Positions 7,758-15,788 are shown, numbered from the stretch's first letter. The stretch is 21,238 nt of DNA from Bacteroidales bacterium (GCA_030692905.1 JAUYBT010000206.1:1-21238); one strand, 5' to 3'. The notes: a model not told the origin generated them from the sequence alone. Translations and numbers: made by a program.

Positions 7758-8672
7758 TTATGGTTCCCGGGATTGAACAGGATATTTAAACCTGACTGCC
7801 AGGATTCTGGCATGTTCTTCTCCCTCTTTATTTCCACTGTAAAAACCAATAAGCGTTTTCGGGGAAAAGAAATAGGCATCCCTTTCCTTTGAAGGATGGC
7901 GTAATTCTTTGCCGTCAGCTGTTGCACCAGCTACTATCTCTCCCTGACCTCTCAGTATAAAATAGATTTCTTCCTCCCTGTCATGCCTGTGAGGAATATT
8001 TGTTCCGCTTGCAGCAAAGTCCATGATAAATAAACTGTTAACATTAAAGGCTGATGCAAGTTTGTCCCTGGTGCTTTCAGTGGTTCCCATCAGTAGTTGA
8101 AACTGTGTTGTTGGTCCATGAGAGCTAAGGACCTGTAATGGAACTTCATCGGCATTTGCAATCATCAACTTGCTTGTGGGCTTAATAATGGTACCCGGGA
8201 AGATCTTGAATCCCATTACAATAACTGACAAAGATCTTTCACGTGGATTTGAAAACCCGAACTTTGTTCCTATGGGTATATACATAAAATCGTTCTTACT
8301 GACAGGCACTTTTTCTTCACCGTAATAAAGAATACCCGTTCCATCGAGAACAAATAAAACCTGCTCCTCATCAGCATACTTTACGATATTGCTGCTACCA
8401 GCGGGATCGATAGCCAGGTAGCCGTAACGGCTTACTCCTCTGATAATACCTGAACTGTCATCACCTGCCCCAAACATGGGCTTGTAATGTGCTGTTTGTG
8501 TGGAAACATCCATTTTAACTTCGGGAATAGTGGATAGAGACCGTTTCAGGTATTGGGACTTAGCACCTGTTGTGACTACCAGGAATAGTATCGGGAAGAT
8601 ACACATGCGGACAAATCTTTTGGTTCCGGTGTATGTGAAGTATTCAGGTCGGCCTATTATTTCTTGTTTCAT
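7758..8672 (-). CDS. Exported bicupin protein with one metal-binding cupin
   Basis: This is a 304-aa protein. A hydrophobic segment at 22-36 ends near GAKSQ and is probably a signal peptide; a Met at residue 23 is an alternative start but would leave no basic n-region. Two cupin domains follow. The first (about 75-155) lacks the histidine pair, so it should not bind metal in the usual way. The second (about 205-295) carries PHRHDREEEIYFILRGQG, matching the cupin-1 pattern HxH-x4-E-x6-G with ligands His228, His230 and Glu235; His287 may be the fourth. The degenerate-plus-active layout resembles ureidoglycine aminohydrolase and related bicupins, but the export signal and the neighbouring sugar-type enzymes argue against purine catabolism. 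It probably acts as an isomerase, epimerase or lactonase-like partner in the sugar pathway. It is last in the run Gfo/Idh/MocA, dehydratase, bicupin, 96 bases after the dehydratase gene. Confidence 0.8.
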   Translation of the reverse strand: MKQEIIGRPEYFTYTGTKRFVRMCIFPILFLVVTTGAKSQYLKRSLSTIPEVKMDVSTQTAHYKPMFGAGDDSSGIIRGVSRYGYLAIDPAGSSNIVKYADEEQVLFVLDGTGILYYGEEKVPVSKNDFMYIPIGTKFGFSNPRERSLSVIVMGFKIFPGTIIKPTSKLMIANADEVPLQVLSSHGPTTQFQLLMGTTESTRDKLASAFNVNSLFIMDFAASGTNIPHRHDREEEIYFILRGQGEIVAGATADGKELRHPSKERDAYFFSPKTLIGFYSGNKEGEEHARILAVRFKYPVQSREP

Positions 8673-8768
8673 AACATATTTATTTACTTAATGATTTCTA
8701 AAGGAGAGTTCCAGTGTAAAGTGTTGACAGAAAGCAGAATAGAATAATTTCAGTATAAAAACGTTGCT

Positions 8769-10172
8769 TTAATTTGATCCGCCCTGGTTAGCATATACTC
8801 CATCATCATTGAAATGCCACCACGGACCACCACTCTGATGGTAATTACCGATGAGTCCTTTTTGTTTGGCTTCCATCATTGTAATGGGCTTATCAAATTC
8901 GGGGGTTGGATTAAACAATCCGGAATTATATGCCAGGTATTTAGATTCCCGAAGATATTTCTCTGCTACCTCATCGATAAATTCGATACCCAAACCGGGA
9001 CTATCAGGAACAGGGATAACACCATTCTGAATAATCGGCTTTGGAATGCCTTTAACCAAATCATTAACCCATGGCATTTCAATGGTATGACTTTCAAGAG
9101 AAATGAATTCTTTAATAGTCGCAGCGGTATGTACATTGGCCATAACTCCCACGGGGGAAGAAGCACAGTGCATCATGGTTTTTACTCCATATTGATATGC
9201 ATAATCGGCTATCTTCCTGGTTTCAATCATTCCCCCCGAAGTAAGAAGATCCGGATGTATAATATCAACTGTATTTTGCTCGATCCATGGTTTAAAATTT
9301 TCAAGACTGAATATATCCTCCCCATTTAGTGTAGGGGTTTTAGATCCTGCAGTAATTTGCCTGTTAAGGTTTACAGCATTAAATTTTGTGAAATGAATTA
9401 CGTCTTCAATATATGCCAGGTTGTATTTCGGGTCTGCCATAAAATTACCAAGTCCGATCCCGCTTTCAACTGTCATATTACCAAAATGGTCAGCTCCCAG
9501 TTTGACATCGTACCCGATAATATCACGTGCTGTCAACACATGTTCTCCCCATTTTTCAAGTCCTTTCCGCGTAGGAAGATTGTTTGCAACGGCTCCATCA
9601 ATGTTCCTGATTAACGCCGGGGTTAAATCAATTTTGTAGTGTTTTAATCCCAGGTCAAATCTTCTTTTCATCATTAATTTCAGGTTGTCTTCTTTTAAAA
9701 CGGTCGGGCAATCGGCATATATTTCGACCTTATCGCGTACCTTATCTCCCAACAGTTTCCAGCATGGCACGCCCAGTGCTTTACCTGCAAGATCCATCAG
9801 GGCCATATCCACAGCTGCATATCCGCCTGCATATCTGCCAGGCCCGGTCAGATGACGGATACTCATCAGAATCGTCTCTACGTCGAGGGGATCTTTCCCA
9901 ACCAGATAAGGTTTCATTATCAATGCCTGTGCTATCCAGCCTGCATCCCTTACTTCACCAAGACCAATAATACCCTGATTGGTATATATTTTAATAATGG
10001 GGAAATCGTAGATAGCAGCCAGAGTAGCCCCACGAATATCAGTAATCTTTAAATCAGATGGTCGTGAATACGCATCTTTAGGACTGGTAAATGATCTACC
10101 CATTACTAATCCGGAATATCCCATCGCCATTCCACCTATTACGGATTTTTTTAAAAATGATTTTCTATTCAT
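8769..10172 (-). CDS. Enolase-superfamily (mandelate racemase/sugar-acid dehydratase) protein with Tat-like signal
   Basis: This is a 467-aa protein. The leader MNRKSFLKKSVIGGMAMG is Tat-like, with Arg-Lys in place of the twin Arg. The capping domain spans about 40-150 and the barrel about 150-400. Likely active-site residues: K180-x-D182 at the end of barrel strand 2; metal ligands Asp228 (GADHF), Glu256 (IEDV) and Glu285 (NGED); and the base dyad Asp308/His335, whose 27-residue spacing equals that of mandelate racemase D270/H297. This is the galactonate dehydratase-like branch, in which a His-Asp dyad abstracts the alpha-proton of a sugar acid. The DxH pair of galactonate dehydratase is replaced by Asp-His-Phe. 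Most family members are cytosolic; a Tat leader suggests folding with metal before export. A C-terminal extension of about 60 residues ends in a Trp/Gly-rich stretch. It lies 121 bases after the oxidoreductase gene. Confidence 0.87.
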   Translation of the reverse strand: MNRKSFLKKSVIGGMAMGYSGLVMGRSFTSPKDAYSRPSDLKITDIRGATLAAIYDFPIIKIYTNQGIIGLGEVRDAGWIAQALIMKPYLVGKDPLDVETILMSIRHLTGPGRYAGGYAAVDMALMDLAGKALGVPCWKLLGDKVRDKVEIYADCPTVLKEDNLKLMMKRRFDLGLKHYKIDLTPALIRNIDGAVANNLPTRKGLEKWGEHVLTARDIIGYDVKLGADHFGNMTVESGIGLGNFMADPKYNLAYIEDVIHFTKFNAVNLNRQITAGSKTPTLNGEDIFSLENFKPWIEQNTVDIIHPDLLTSGGMIETRKIADYAYQYGVKTMMHCASSPVGVMANVHTAATIKEFISLESHTIEMPWVNDLVKGIPKPIIQNGVIPVPDSPGLGIEFIDEVAEKYLRESKYLAYNSGLFNPTPEFDKPITMMEAKQKGLIGNYHQSGGPWWHFNDDGVYANQGGSN

Positions 10173-10293
10173 GATACTATAAGGTTTGATATTAAAACTA
10201 TTTCTTCAGAATAAGCATTGCATTTTCACGATTGTTTATTGTCAGCCATCCAGACCTGGACCTTATTTTATATATTATAAATATTACCTCAAG

Positions 10294-11703
10294 TTAAACT
10301 TCATCAGGAATGACATAAGGTTTGCGATATACTCTTGTCAATAATGTGTTTGCTTCAGGATCGTTGGCAAACTTTTCATAATCACCCATAAATTTCAGGC
10401 TTCGTCCAACGCGATATGAGATATTTGCAAGCAATGGAAGTGATGATGAATAAAAGCCTTCATTGATGTCACAGTGCAGAATTTCGTCTTTACCAGCACG
10501 TATTGCATCGAGAAAATTGGTAAAATGATTTCCCTTTGGGTTATTAAAGCTTTCTTTTGAGCCTGCAAAAGGTTCCCTTTCCCGTCTGCGAAAAGCTTTC
10601 CATGTATCACCACTAATTTCAAGCCAACCTTCAGTGCCGTAAAACAGGTTTCCTACTTCCTGCCCATTGTTTCCTTCATGATTAGTATAACGTCCCCTGG
10701 TTTCAAACTCCAACATAGTTCCATCATTGTACTTAAATGTGCATGTCTGAGTATTTGGAGTTTCCTGTGAGGTCTTATCCTGGCCATAAGTCTCAACATC
10801 TCCATAAACCATAACCCCCGGAGTTCTTTTGTCCGGTGAACTCTCATCCTTACGAAGACCATAGATTCCTCCGGATGAATAGACTGAAACCGGGTGTTCG
10901 TTTTTATTGAGCCCCCAGCGTGCAATATCAAGTTGGTGCGGGCCGGTATTACCTGTATCTCCATTACCTGTATCCCAATACCAGTGCCAGTTGTAATGAC
11001 TCCGTTTCTCATTATACGGGCGGTAAGGAGCAGGACCTAACCAACGGTCGTAATGAAATGTGGCAGGAGGTTCACTGTCTTTTGCCATCCCATATGAATC
11101 ACGTGCCTTGAAACAAAGGGCACGAGCCATATAAACATCACCAATACCACCTTCATGCAGAAATTTAATCGCTTCTCTCACATTATTGGAGGAGCGGTTA
11201 TTTAATCCAACCTGAACCCGTAAATTGGATTTGCGGGCTGCCTCGATCATTTTCCGCCCCTCCCGGAGATTATGGGAAGCCGGCTTCTCAACATAAACAT
11301 GTTTCCCTGCCTGACAAGCCCAGATAGTAGCCAGTGCATGCCAGTGATTCGGTGTAACGATTGATACAGCATGGATTTCTTTGTCATCCAGTACTTTACG
11401 CATATCCCATTCCGTTAAAGGTTTCAAACCGGTTTTTTCGATCACCATTTTCGAACGTGAATCAAAAAGCAGTTCATCGGTATCACAGAGGATTTTTAAT
11501 ACCACATTATGGCTATCTTTCAGTTTGCACCAATTGTCTATGTGGACACTACTCTGGTTGCGGATCCCAATAACAGCAATATTGATGCGATCGTTGGCCC
11601 CAATTATTAAAGAATACGTTTTGGAACTGAACCCCATGCCACCAATTACAATACCGGCTGAGCCTAATGCACTCTTCTTAATAAATTCTCTTCTCTTTGT
11701 CAT
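10294..11703 (-). CDS. Gfo/Idh/MocA-family oxidoreductase with Tat signal
   Basis: The open frame reaches 11808, but the ATG at 11703 begins MTKRREFIKKSALGSAG, a good twin-arginine signal, so I use 469 aa. The Rossmann fold starts at INIAVIG (41-46); EKP (139-141) and the later GPHQLDIARW (254-263) are the usual cofactor and catalytic-region blocks. The cofactor loop reads GIRNQSS, lacking the second and third glycines of GxGxxG. Family members use NAD(P), often tightly bound when exported, to oxidise or interconvert sugars and sugar acids. Together with the downstream dehydratase and bicupin this suggests an exported sugar-oxidation route; the substrate is not evident. It is the first gene of the three. 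The gap upstream holds no clean -7 box. Confidence 0.9.
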   Translation of the reverse strand: MTKRREFIKKSALGSAGIVIGGMGFSSKTYSLIIGANDRINIAVIGIRNQSSVHIDNWCKLKDSHNVVLKILCDTDELLFDSRSKMVIEKTGLKPLTEWDMRKVLDDKEIHAVSIVTPNHWHALATIWACQAGKHVYVEKPASHNLREGRKMIEAARKSNLRVQVGLNNRSSNNVREAIKFLHEGGIGDVYMARALCFKARDSYGMAKDSEPPATFHYDRWLGPAPYRPYNEKRSHYNWHWYWDTGNGDTGNTGPHQLDIARWGLNKNEHPVSVYSSGGIYGLRKDESSPDKRTPGVMVYGDVETYGQDKTSQETPNTQTCTFKYNDGTMLEFETRGRYTNHEGNNGQEVGNLFYGTEGWLEISGDTWKAFRRREREPFAGSKESFNNPKGNHFTNFLDAIRAGKDEILHCDINEGFYSSSLPLLANISYRVGRSLKFMGDYEKFANDPEANTLLTRVYRKPYVIPDEV

Positions 11704-11894
11704 TTTGATTGTATTTTTTATGATTACAGTTTGGATTATGACGTATAAGCAGATAAATATAAGAAAAACTAAAAGACAAATTATTAAGATAGTGAATCTT
11801 TTCAGCATGTAAGATATCAGCTAAATGTTTTTATCCGGTAAAGACACATGTTCCGGAATGAGGTGTTCACTTCAGTCAGGTTTTATAATTTCAT

Positions 11895-11920
11895 TTAAGG
11901 GTTGTGGTGCCACCAGCCCC
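11895..11920 (+). repeat. Partial copy of the intergenic repeat (right-hand module)
   Basis: TTTAAGGGTTGTGGTGCC at 11895-11911 followed by ACCAGCCCC is the right-hand module of the repeat seen in longer form at 14519, 15494 and 19586. No hairpin module is present to its left. Confidence 0.6.
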
Positions 11921-11941
11921 ATGAAAATTTAAGGTCACAAA

Positions 11942-12115
11942 ATGCAACCTTTAAGTGAAAATCAAATTAAAGAAATTCCATCCTGTAAATTATGGAGGTC
12001 GCAAATTACGATCTTAAAAAGGGTTAATATCAACCAGTTATATATTGGAGGTCACAAACAGTTAAAAAGAGCGGTAATAAGGAATATAGTGATATGGGAA
12101 CCTTGTCGTTATTTT
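11942..12115 (+). pseudogene. Decayed ORF6N-domain gene fragment
   Basis: A short plus-strand frame here (ATG at 11942, open to 12166) contains WRSQITILKR, then QLY, then KQLKRAVIRNI. From memory, ORF6N-domain proteins share the order IRGQKVMLDRDLAELYG, then KxLKxAVRRNI about 6 residues later; ten of the eleven residues in KQLKRAVIRNI agree with that block. The N-terminus and everything after about 12110 do not match, and the frame runs into the end of the penicillin-binding protein gene, so this is a remnant and not a working gene. ORF6N proteins are common in phages and mobile elements and as repeated fragments in Bacteroidota. The rest of the 427-base gap between 11704 and 12130 holds only the repeat module at 11895. 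Confidence 0.5.
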
Positions 12116-12130
12116 AACCTGATAACTGAA

Positions 12131-14392
12131 TTACTTATTACTTTTAAAGAGCTTTTTAAAGAATGATTTCACTCCCCGTTTATTTTTCTCATTTTTTACC
12201 GAATCCTGAGTATCATCATCCTTCTTAGCGTTTCTGTTAAACAACCTATTTAAAAACCCTTTAATTCCATTTTGAAAAAAGGGTTCACATTTCAAAAAGG
12301 AATAAACGTCGTTGGGGAGCGCGAAAGGAGTGAGGTATTTTTTTCTCAATTCAGAATTTTTTTCAATTTCTCTGATAACATTCGCAACAATAGGCAATGC
12401 CAACGACGATCCTGATCCATTGCCGCTGTAAAAGTGAACATCCGGCGTGCGGGCACCCACCCATGTGCCAATAACCAAATCAGGTGTATAAGCAATAAAC
12501 CATGCATCAGAATAGGTTTGAGCAGTACCTGTTTTTCCGGCAAGCTCTGCTCGTATTCCATAATGGCTGCGAATTTCAGCTCCCGTTCCCTGATTTATTA
12601 CTTCTTGTAAAATGGCCGTTATCATCTGACTGGTTTCGGTACTGAAGACTTTTGCCGGTTCTGTAGATTCTCTGATATACAAGGTATTCCCATCGGCATC
12701 AGTGATTTTATTAATCATAAACAGTTCGTTCATTTGGCCCTGATTGGCGAAAGATCCGTAGGCCCTGACAATCTCGTAAAGAGATAAATCGAGTGTGCCT
12801 AAAGCATTTGACGGTGCATCATCAGTAAAATGAGGAAAGTTTAACTTATTGCAGGTATTGATGAGGTTTTCTCTTCCCACCTTAAAGTATAAATCAACCG
12901 TTGGAAGGTTCATGGAGTAGGCCAAAGCATACCACAGAGCAACAGTGCTGTCGGGGGTTGATGCATGGTCAAAGTTTTGAGGCTCCCAATCCTCGTATCC
13001 GGGATATTTATTTTCTTTATTTTCGAGATACGAACAAGGCGTAATACCTGTTTCAAGCGCAGTAGCATATAAAACAGGTTTAAAGGCTGAAGCAATTTGC
13101 CGGTGCGACAGAACCATATCAAAAGGAAGAGTTCTGAAATGATTGCCTCCTATCCAGGTAATTACTGCTCCGTTTTTGGGATTGGTGATAAGCACTGAAG
13201 CATTCAACATTTTATAATAATGCCATAAGCTGTCGAATTTGCTGATGTTTTTTGGTTGGATACCTTCCCAATCAAACAGCTTAACTTCCCTTTTCAGCGT
13301 GTCTTTATCATAAGCCCGGGCATCCTGCTTTTGTTTATTGTACCATTGTTTTTTAATCCTGCTGCTTTCAAGTTCCTTATCGAGTAGTTTTTGCATAACC
13401 ACCAAATGATTTTTTACAGCTTCGGAGCTTAGCTCCTGAACCTGCATATTCAGGGTTGTATATATTTTCAGCCCATCTTTTTCAAGGTTATAACCCTTGC
13501 CGGTTTTGGTTTTGATAGAATCCAACAACTCCATGGTTTTTTTCTTTACCTGGTACACAAAATAGCCTGCGGGAGCTTTTAAATTCAAGTTTTCATAGTT
13601 AAGTTTAAGGGGTAATTTTCGCAGACTGTCTGATGATTCAGCGGTTAGATAATGCTCTTTTCCCATTAAATTTAAAACTAGGTTTCGGCGTGCAAGTGAA
13701 TTTTCAGGATTGAGTAGGGGATTGAAATAAGTATTGGCTTTTAACATACCTACCAAAACAGCCGATTCTTCAATCTTTAATTCACTTGCCGGTTTGTTAA
13801 AATATCTGTGGGCCGCAGATTCCACCCCGTAAACATCTTCTCCAAATGGCACGGAATTGAGATACAACAATAAGAGCTCTTCTTTGGTATAAACATCTTC
13901 AATACGCGAGGCAATAATGATTTCTTTTATTTTATTAACCGGAAGGCTTAAAAATCCGAAATCATCGCGGCCATAAAGATTTTTAACCAGTTGTTGTGTC
14001 AGGGTACTTCCTCCCCCTCCGCTTTTGTCGCCAAGCAGAATACTTTTCAATAAAACACGGAAATAACTTCGGTTGTCATACCCTTTGTGATTGAAAAAAC
14101 GCTTATCTTCCGTTGCAATCAGAGCTCTTTTAAGATGAACAGGGACTTGTTCCCAGTTGATGTTGGTACGGTTCTGTGCAAAGTATTTCCCAATTAAAAT
14201 GCTATCAGAAGAAAATACCAGCGAAGACTCTTCGTTGCTTATTGCGGACAATGCATTTTTATCGGGCAAAGGGCCAAAAACCCCAAAATATATCAATAAA
14301 AACAGTAAGCCGATTAATAAGATTACCGAGGATATAAATACAAATACATATTTAAAAATTATTTTTAAAAGTTTCCGTTTTTTAAACTGCAT
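12131..14392 (-). CDS. Class A penicillin-binding protein (bifunctional PBP1A-like)
   Basis: This is a 753-aa type II membrane protein: basic cytoplasmic tail (1-14), one membrane segment (about 14-38), then the periplasmic enzyme. The glycosyltransferase GT51 domain (about 65-245) has catalytic Glu95 in ATEDKRFFNHKG and GGGGSTLTQQLVKN (125-138). The transpeptidase domain (about 395-675) has all three penicillin-binding motifs: S435AFK438, S493MN495 and K620TG622. It polymerises lipid II glycan and cross-links peptides. The protein ends in a Lys/Asp-rich tail (about 715-753) after IKGFLNRLF, probably disordered. Length and motif order are normal for the family. It is monocistronic, with a perfect -7 box just upstream, and is convergent with nothing but the ORF6N remnant. 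Confidence 0.95.
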   Translation of the reverse strand: MQFKKRKLLKIIFKYVFVFISSVILLIGLLFLLIYFGVFGPLPDKNALSAISNEESSLVFSSDSILIGKYFAQNRTNINWEQVPVHLKRALIATEDKRFFNHKGYDNRSYFRVLLKSILLGDKSGGGGSTLTQQLVKNLYGRDDFGFLSLPVNKIKEIIIASRIEDVYTKEELLLLYLNSVPFGEDVYGVESAAHRYFNKPASELKIEESAVLVGMLKANTYFNPLLNPENSLARRNLVLNLMGKEHYLTAESSDSLRKLPLKLNYENLNLKAPAGYFVYQVKKKTMELLDSIKTKTGKGYNLEKDGLKIYTTLNMQVQELSSEAVKNHLVVMQKLLDKELESSRIKKQWYNKQKQDARAYDKDTLKREVKLFDWEGIQPKNISKFDSLWHYYKMLNASVLITNPKNGAVITWIGGNHFRTLPFDMVLSHRQIASAFKPVLYATALETGITPCSYLENKENKYPGYEDWEPQNFDHASTPDSTVALWYALAYSMNLPTVDLYFKVGRENLINTCNKLNFPHFTDDAPSNALGTLDLSLYEIVRAYGSFANQGQMNELFMINKITDADGNTLYIRESTEPAKVFSTETSQMITAILQEVINQGTGAEIRSHYGIRAELAGKTGTAQTYSDAWFIAYTPDLVIGTWVGARTPDVHFYSGNGSGSSLALPIVANVIREIEKNSELRKKYLTPFALPNDVYSFLKCEPFFQNGIKGFLNRLFNRNAKKDDDTQDSVKNEKNKRGVKSFFKKLFKSNK

Positions 14393-14414
14393 ATATTCAA
14401 CTATAAGATAACTG

Positions 14415-14422
14415 CAAAGTTA
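14415..14422 (-). promoter_or_regulatory. -7 box for the penicillin-binding protein gene
   Basis: On the minus strand 14422-14415 reads TAACTTTG, a full match to TAnnTTTG. The start site would be near 14408, 16 bases before the ATG at 14392. No clear TTG is seen at the -33 position, only TTTTCG. Confidence 0.45.
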
Positions 14423-14518
14423 TACTATTAACGAAAACGATTTTAAAAGAAAATAAATTGAGTGATTATTTTATCCTGCTTTGGTTTAAGAATTCAGGAA
14501 AAACCTGTATAGAAAATC

Positions 14519-14637
14519 CATCATCAATTCCCTGCCTACAAGGCAGGCAGACGGCACCCTCGAAAATTCAAAACCCCGCAGATCATTGATCTTGCGGGGT
14601 TTACGATTTAAAGAAGTGGTGCCACTAGCCCCACTGG
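14519..14637 (+). repeat. Modular intergenic repeat, copy 1 (with an extra inserted hairpin)
   Basis: The left module CATCATCAATTCC is interrupted by a small perfect hairpin at 14531-14547 (CCTGCCT-ACA-AGGCAGG). CACCCTCGAAAATTCA, a terminator-like hairpin (14571-14602), TTACGATTTAAAGAAG and GTGGTGCCACTAGCCCC follow. From about 14555 it aligns with copy 2 (15509-15593) with only a few differences, in the same orientation. The rest of the 14393-14839 gap holds the promoter box at 14415 and the stem-loop at 14702; I see no gene in it. Confidence 0.8.
14571..14602 (+). terminator. Terminator-like hairpin within repeat copy 1
   Basis: AAACCCCGCA (14571-14580) pairs with TGCGGGGTTT (14593-14602). 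Inside, GATCA and TGATC also pair, leaving one bulged base. The stem has A-tract and T-tract flanks and could act on both strands, between the leftward penicillin-binding protein gene and the rightward Met-rich gene. Confidence 0.55.
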
Positions 14638-14701
14638 ATTTTGAATTGATCCGGCAAACAGCCCCACAATAAAGAAATTTTTCATTCAGGGCAGGTTAAA
14701 A

Positions 14702-14747
14702 AATTGAAAATATTCTGTTATTTCAGAATGAATTAAGGTTTTCAATT
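14702..14747 (+). promoter_or_regulatory. Nested inverted repeat upstream of the Met-rich gene
   Basis: AATTGAAAA (14702-14710) is the exact reverse complement of TTTTCAATT (14739-14747). Nested inside, ATTCTG (14712-14717) pairs with CAGAAT (14724-14729). It sits about 95 bases before the ATG at 14840. It may be an operator or a leader stem-loop; no named regulator site is recognised. Confidence 0.35.
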
Positions 14748-14839
14748 GTCTAAATAAAAATAAGGAAAAGATCTGACCGGTAAAACCAGGTATAGATGCA
14801 GATCAAAAATGGAAAATGATTAAATAAAATTAAAGCGAT

Positions 14840-15439
14840 ATGAAAACATCAATAAAAATAATTATTGGAATAGGGCTTTTTATTCTGATAGTAGGCATTG
14901 TAGGAATCTGTGCACACCAACACTATGTACATCGGAGCATGAGAGGCATGAGGGGAACTACGCATATAAACCGACCGGGGATGGATATCAGGCAGAAAAG
15001 GGGTATGGGTCGCGAGGCTAATATGTTTAGGATGAGTGGCATGAGACCAGGTATGGGTCCGGGGCAAAGATCTGGAATGGGAGGAGTTATGGGACAGGGT
15101 CAGATGAATGGTATGAAAAGAGGTATGGGACCAGGACCGATGAATGGTATGAGAAGAGGTATGGGACCAATGTCGATGAATCGTATGGGTCAGGGACATA
15201 TGGGATCTGGCAGGTTGATAGAAATTATTCCAAACCTTACCGAAAAGCAAAAGAAAGATATCGCGGACCTCAGGCAGAAGCAGCAGGATGAGATGAAGAA
15301 ATTCAGAGATGACATGACAACTAAGATGCAAGGTCTGAGGGAGACTAACAGGAAGAAAGTCATGGATTTGCTTACTCCTGAACAGAAGAAATATGTTGAA
15401 TCCAGAACCGGAAATGCAAATCCTGGTTCTTCGAAGTAG
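14840..15439 (+). CDS. Met/Gly/Arg-rich envelope protein with Spy/CpxP-like C-terminal LTxxQ domain
   Basis: This is a 199-aa protein. Residues 5-26 form a hydrophobic signal or anchor segment. Residues 27-130 are low-complexity, rich in Met, Gly and Arg, with imperfect repeats of about 13 residues (MNGMKRGMGPGP, MNGMRRGMGPMS, MNRMGQGHMGSG) and a few His. The C-terminal 65 residues are a charged helix bundle with two LTxxQ motifs, LTEKQKKDI and LTPEQKKYV, the signature of the Spy/CpxP/CnrX-like family of periplasmic chaperones and metal sensors. Met-rich segments of this kind often bind Cu(I) in periplasmic proteins, so a copper or envelope-stress role is plausible but inferred. It stands alone between two direct copies of an intergenic repeat with a stem-loop upstream. 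The nucleotide repeats make length change by slippage likely. No copper transporter or two-component system is adjacent. Confidence 0.8.
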   Translation: MKTSIKIIIGIGLFILIVGIVGICAHQHYVHRSMRGMRGTTHINRPGMDIRQKRGMGREANMFRMSGMRPGMGPGQRSGMGGVMGQGQMNGMKRGMGPGPMNGMRRGMGPMSMNRMGQGHMGSGRLIEIIPNLTEKQKKDIADLRQKQQDEMKKFRDDMTTKMQGLRETNRKKVMDLLTPEQKKYVESRTGNANPGSSK

Positions 15440-15493
15440 AAACGACCTTATTGATTTTAAAAAAACGTCTTATATAGTATCTCGTACAAAAGC

Positions 15494-15593
15494 TGTCACC
15501 AATTCCGTCACCCTCAAAAACTCAAAAACCCGCAGATCGTTGATCTTGCGGGGTTTACGATTTAAAGAAGTGGTGCCACCAGGACTTTACTGG
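15494..15593 (+). repeat. Modular intergenic repeat, copy 2
   Basis: TGTCACCAATTCCGTCACCC, a short A-rich spacer, the hairpin at 15526-15556, TTACGATTTAAAGAAG and GTGGTGCCACCAGG occur in the same order and orientation as in copy 1. It ends in ACTGG, then AAAAACCGGTG, which has a partial echo at 19708 downstream of the acc operon. The remaining gap to 15867 holds the accD leader stem-loop and no gene. Confidence 0.8.
15526..15556 (+). terminator. Terminator-like hairpin within repeat copy 2
   Basis: AAACCCGCA (15526-15534) pairs with TGCGGGGTTT (15547-15556), one base shorter on the left than in copy 1, with GATC/GATC pairing inside. It lies 87 bases after the stop of the Met-rich gene and would end its transcript before the acc operon. 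Confidence 0.6.
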
Positions 15594-15788
15594 AAAAACC
15601 GGTGAAAGTTAACACCTGAATCCGGAACACAAATAGAACCCTCTTCATATATGGAATATTGTGTTATGAAATAAGATAATGATTTACTGAATATTGCCTT
15701 TATATCCTTATCTGTTTATATAATGTAAATCACATAATAATTTCAATCTATCTCGCTTTTTATATAAAATTAAGTATTTTGCCAAACT

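Noticed and set aside
8814..9329. A 171-codon plus-strand frame opposite the enolase-superfamily gene
   Set aside because: The minus strand carries all the active-site motifs; the plus frame has low-quality composition and no motif.
11381..11812. A 143-codon plus-strand frame opposite the oxidoreductase gene
   Set aside because: It lies almost wholly opposite the strongly supported Gfo/Idh/MocA gene and has no domain features of its own.
14849..15331. A 160-codon minus-strand frame rich in His, Ser and Thr opposite the Met-rich gene
   Set aside because: It mirrors the Met/Gly/Arg codon repeats of the plus-strand gene, which has a signal segment and two LTxxQ motifs; the His-rich reading is a shadow.
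14840..15439. The short repeated units in the Met-rich gene as a CRISPR or satellite array
   Set aside because: The units are in-frame coding repeats without uniform spacers; no CRISPR features.
15570..15593. TGGTGCCACC looked like the reverse complement of a tRNA 3' end with CCA
   Set aside because: No T-arm consensus follows on the minus strand and no cloverleaf can be drawn; all four occurrences sit in the repeat module.
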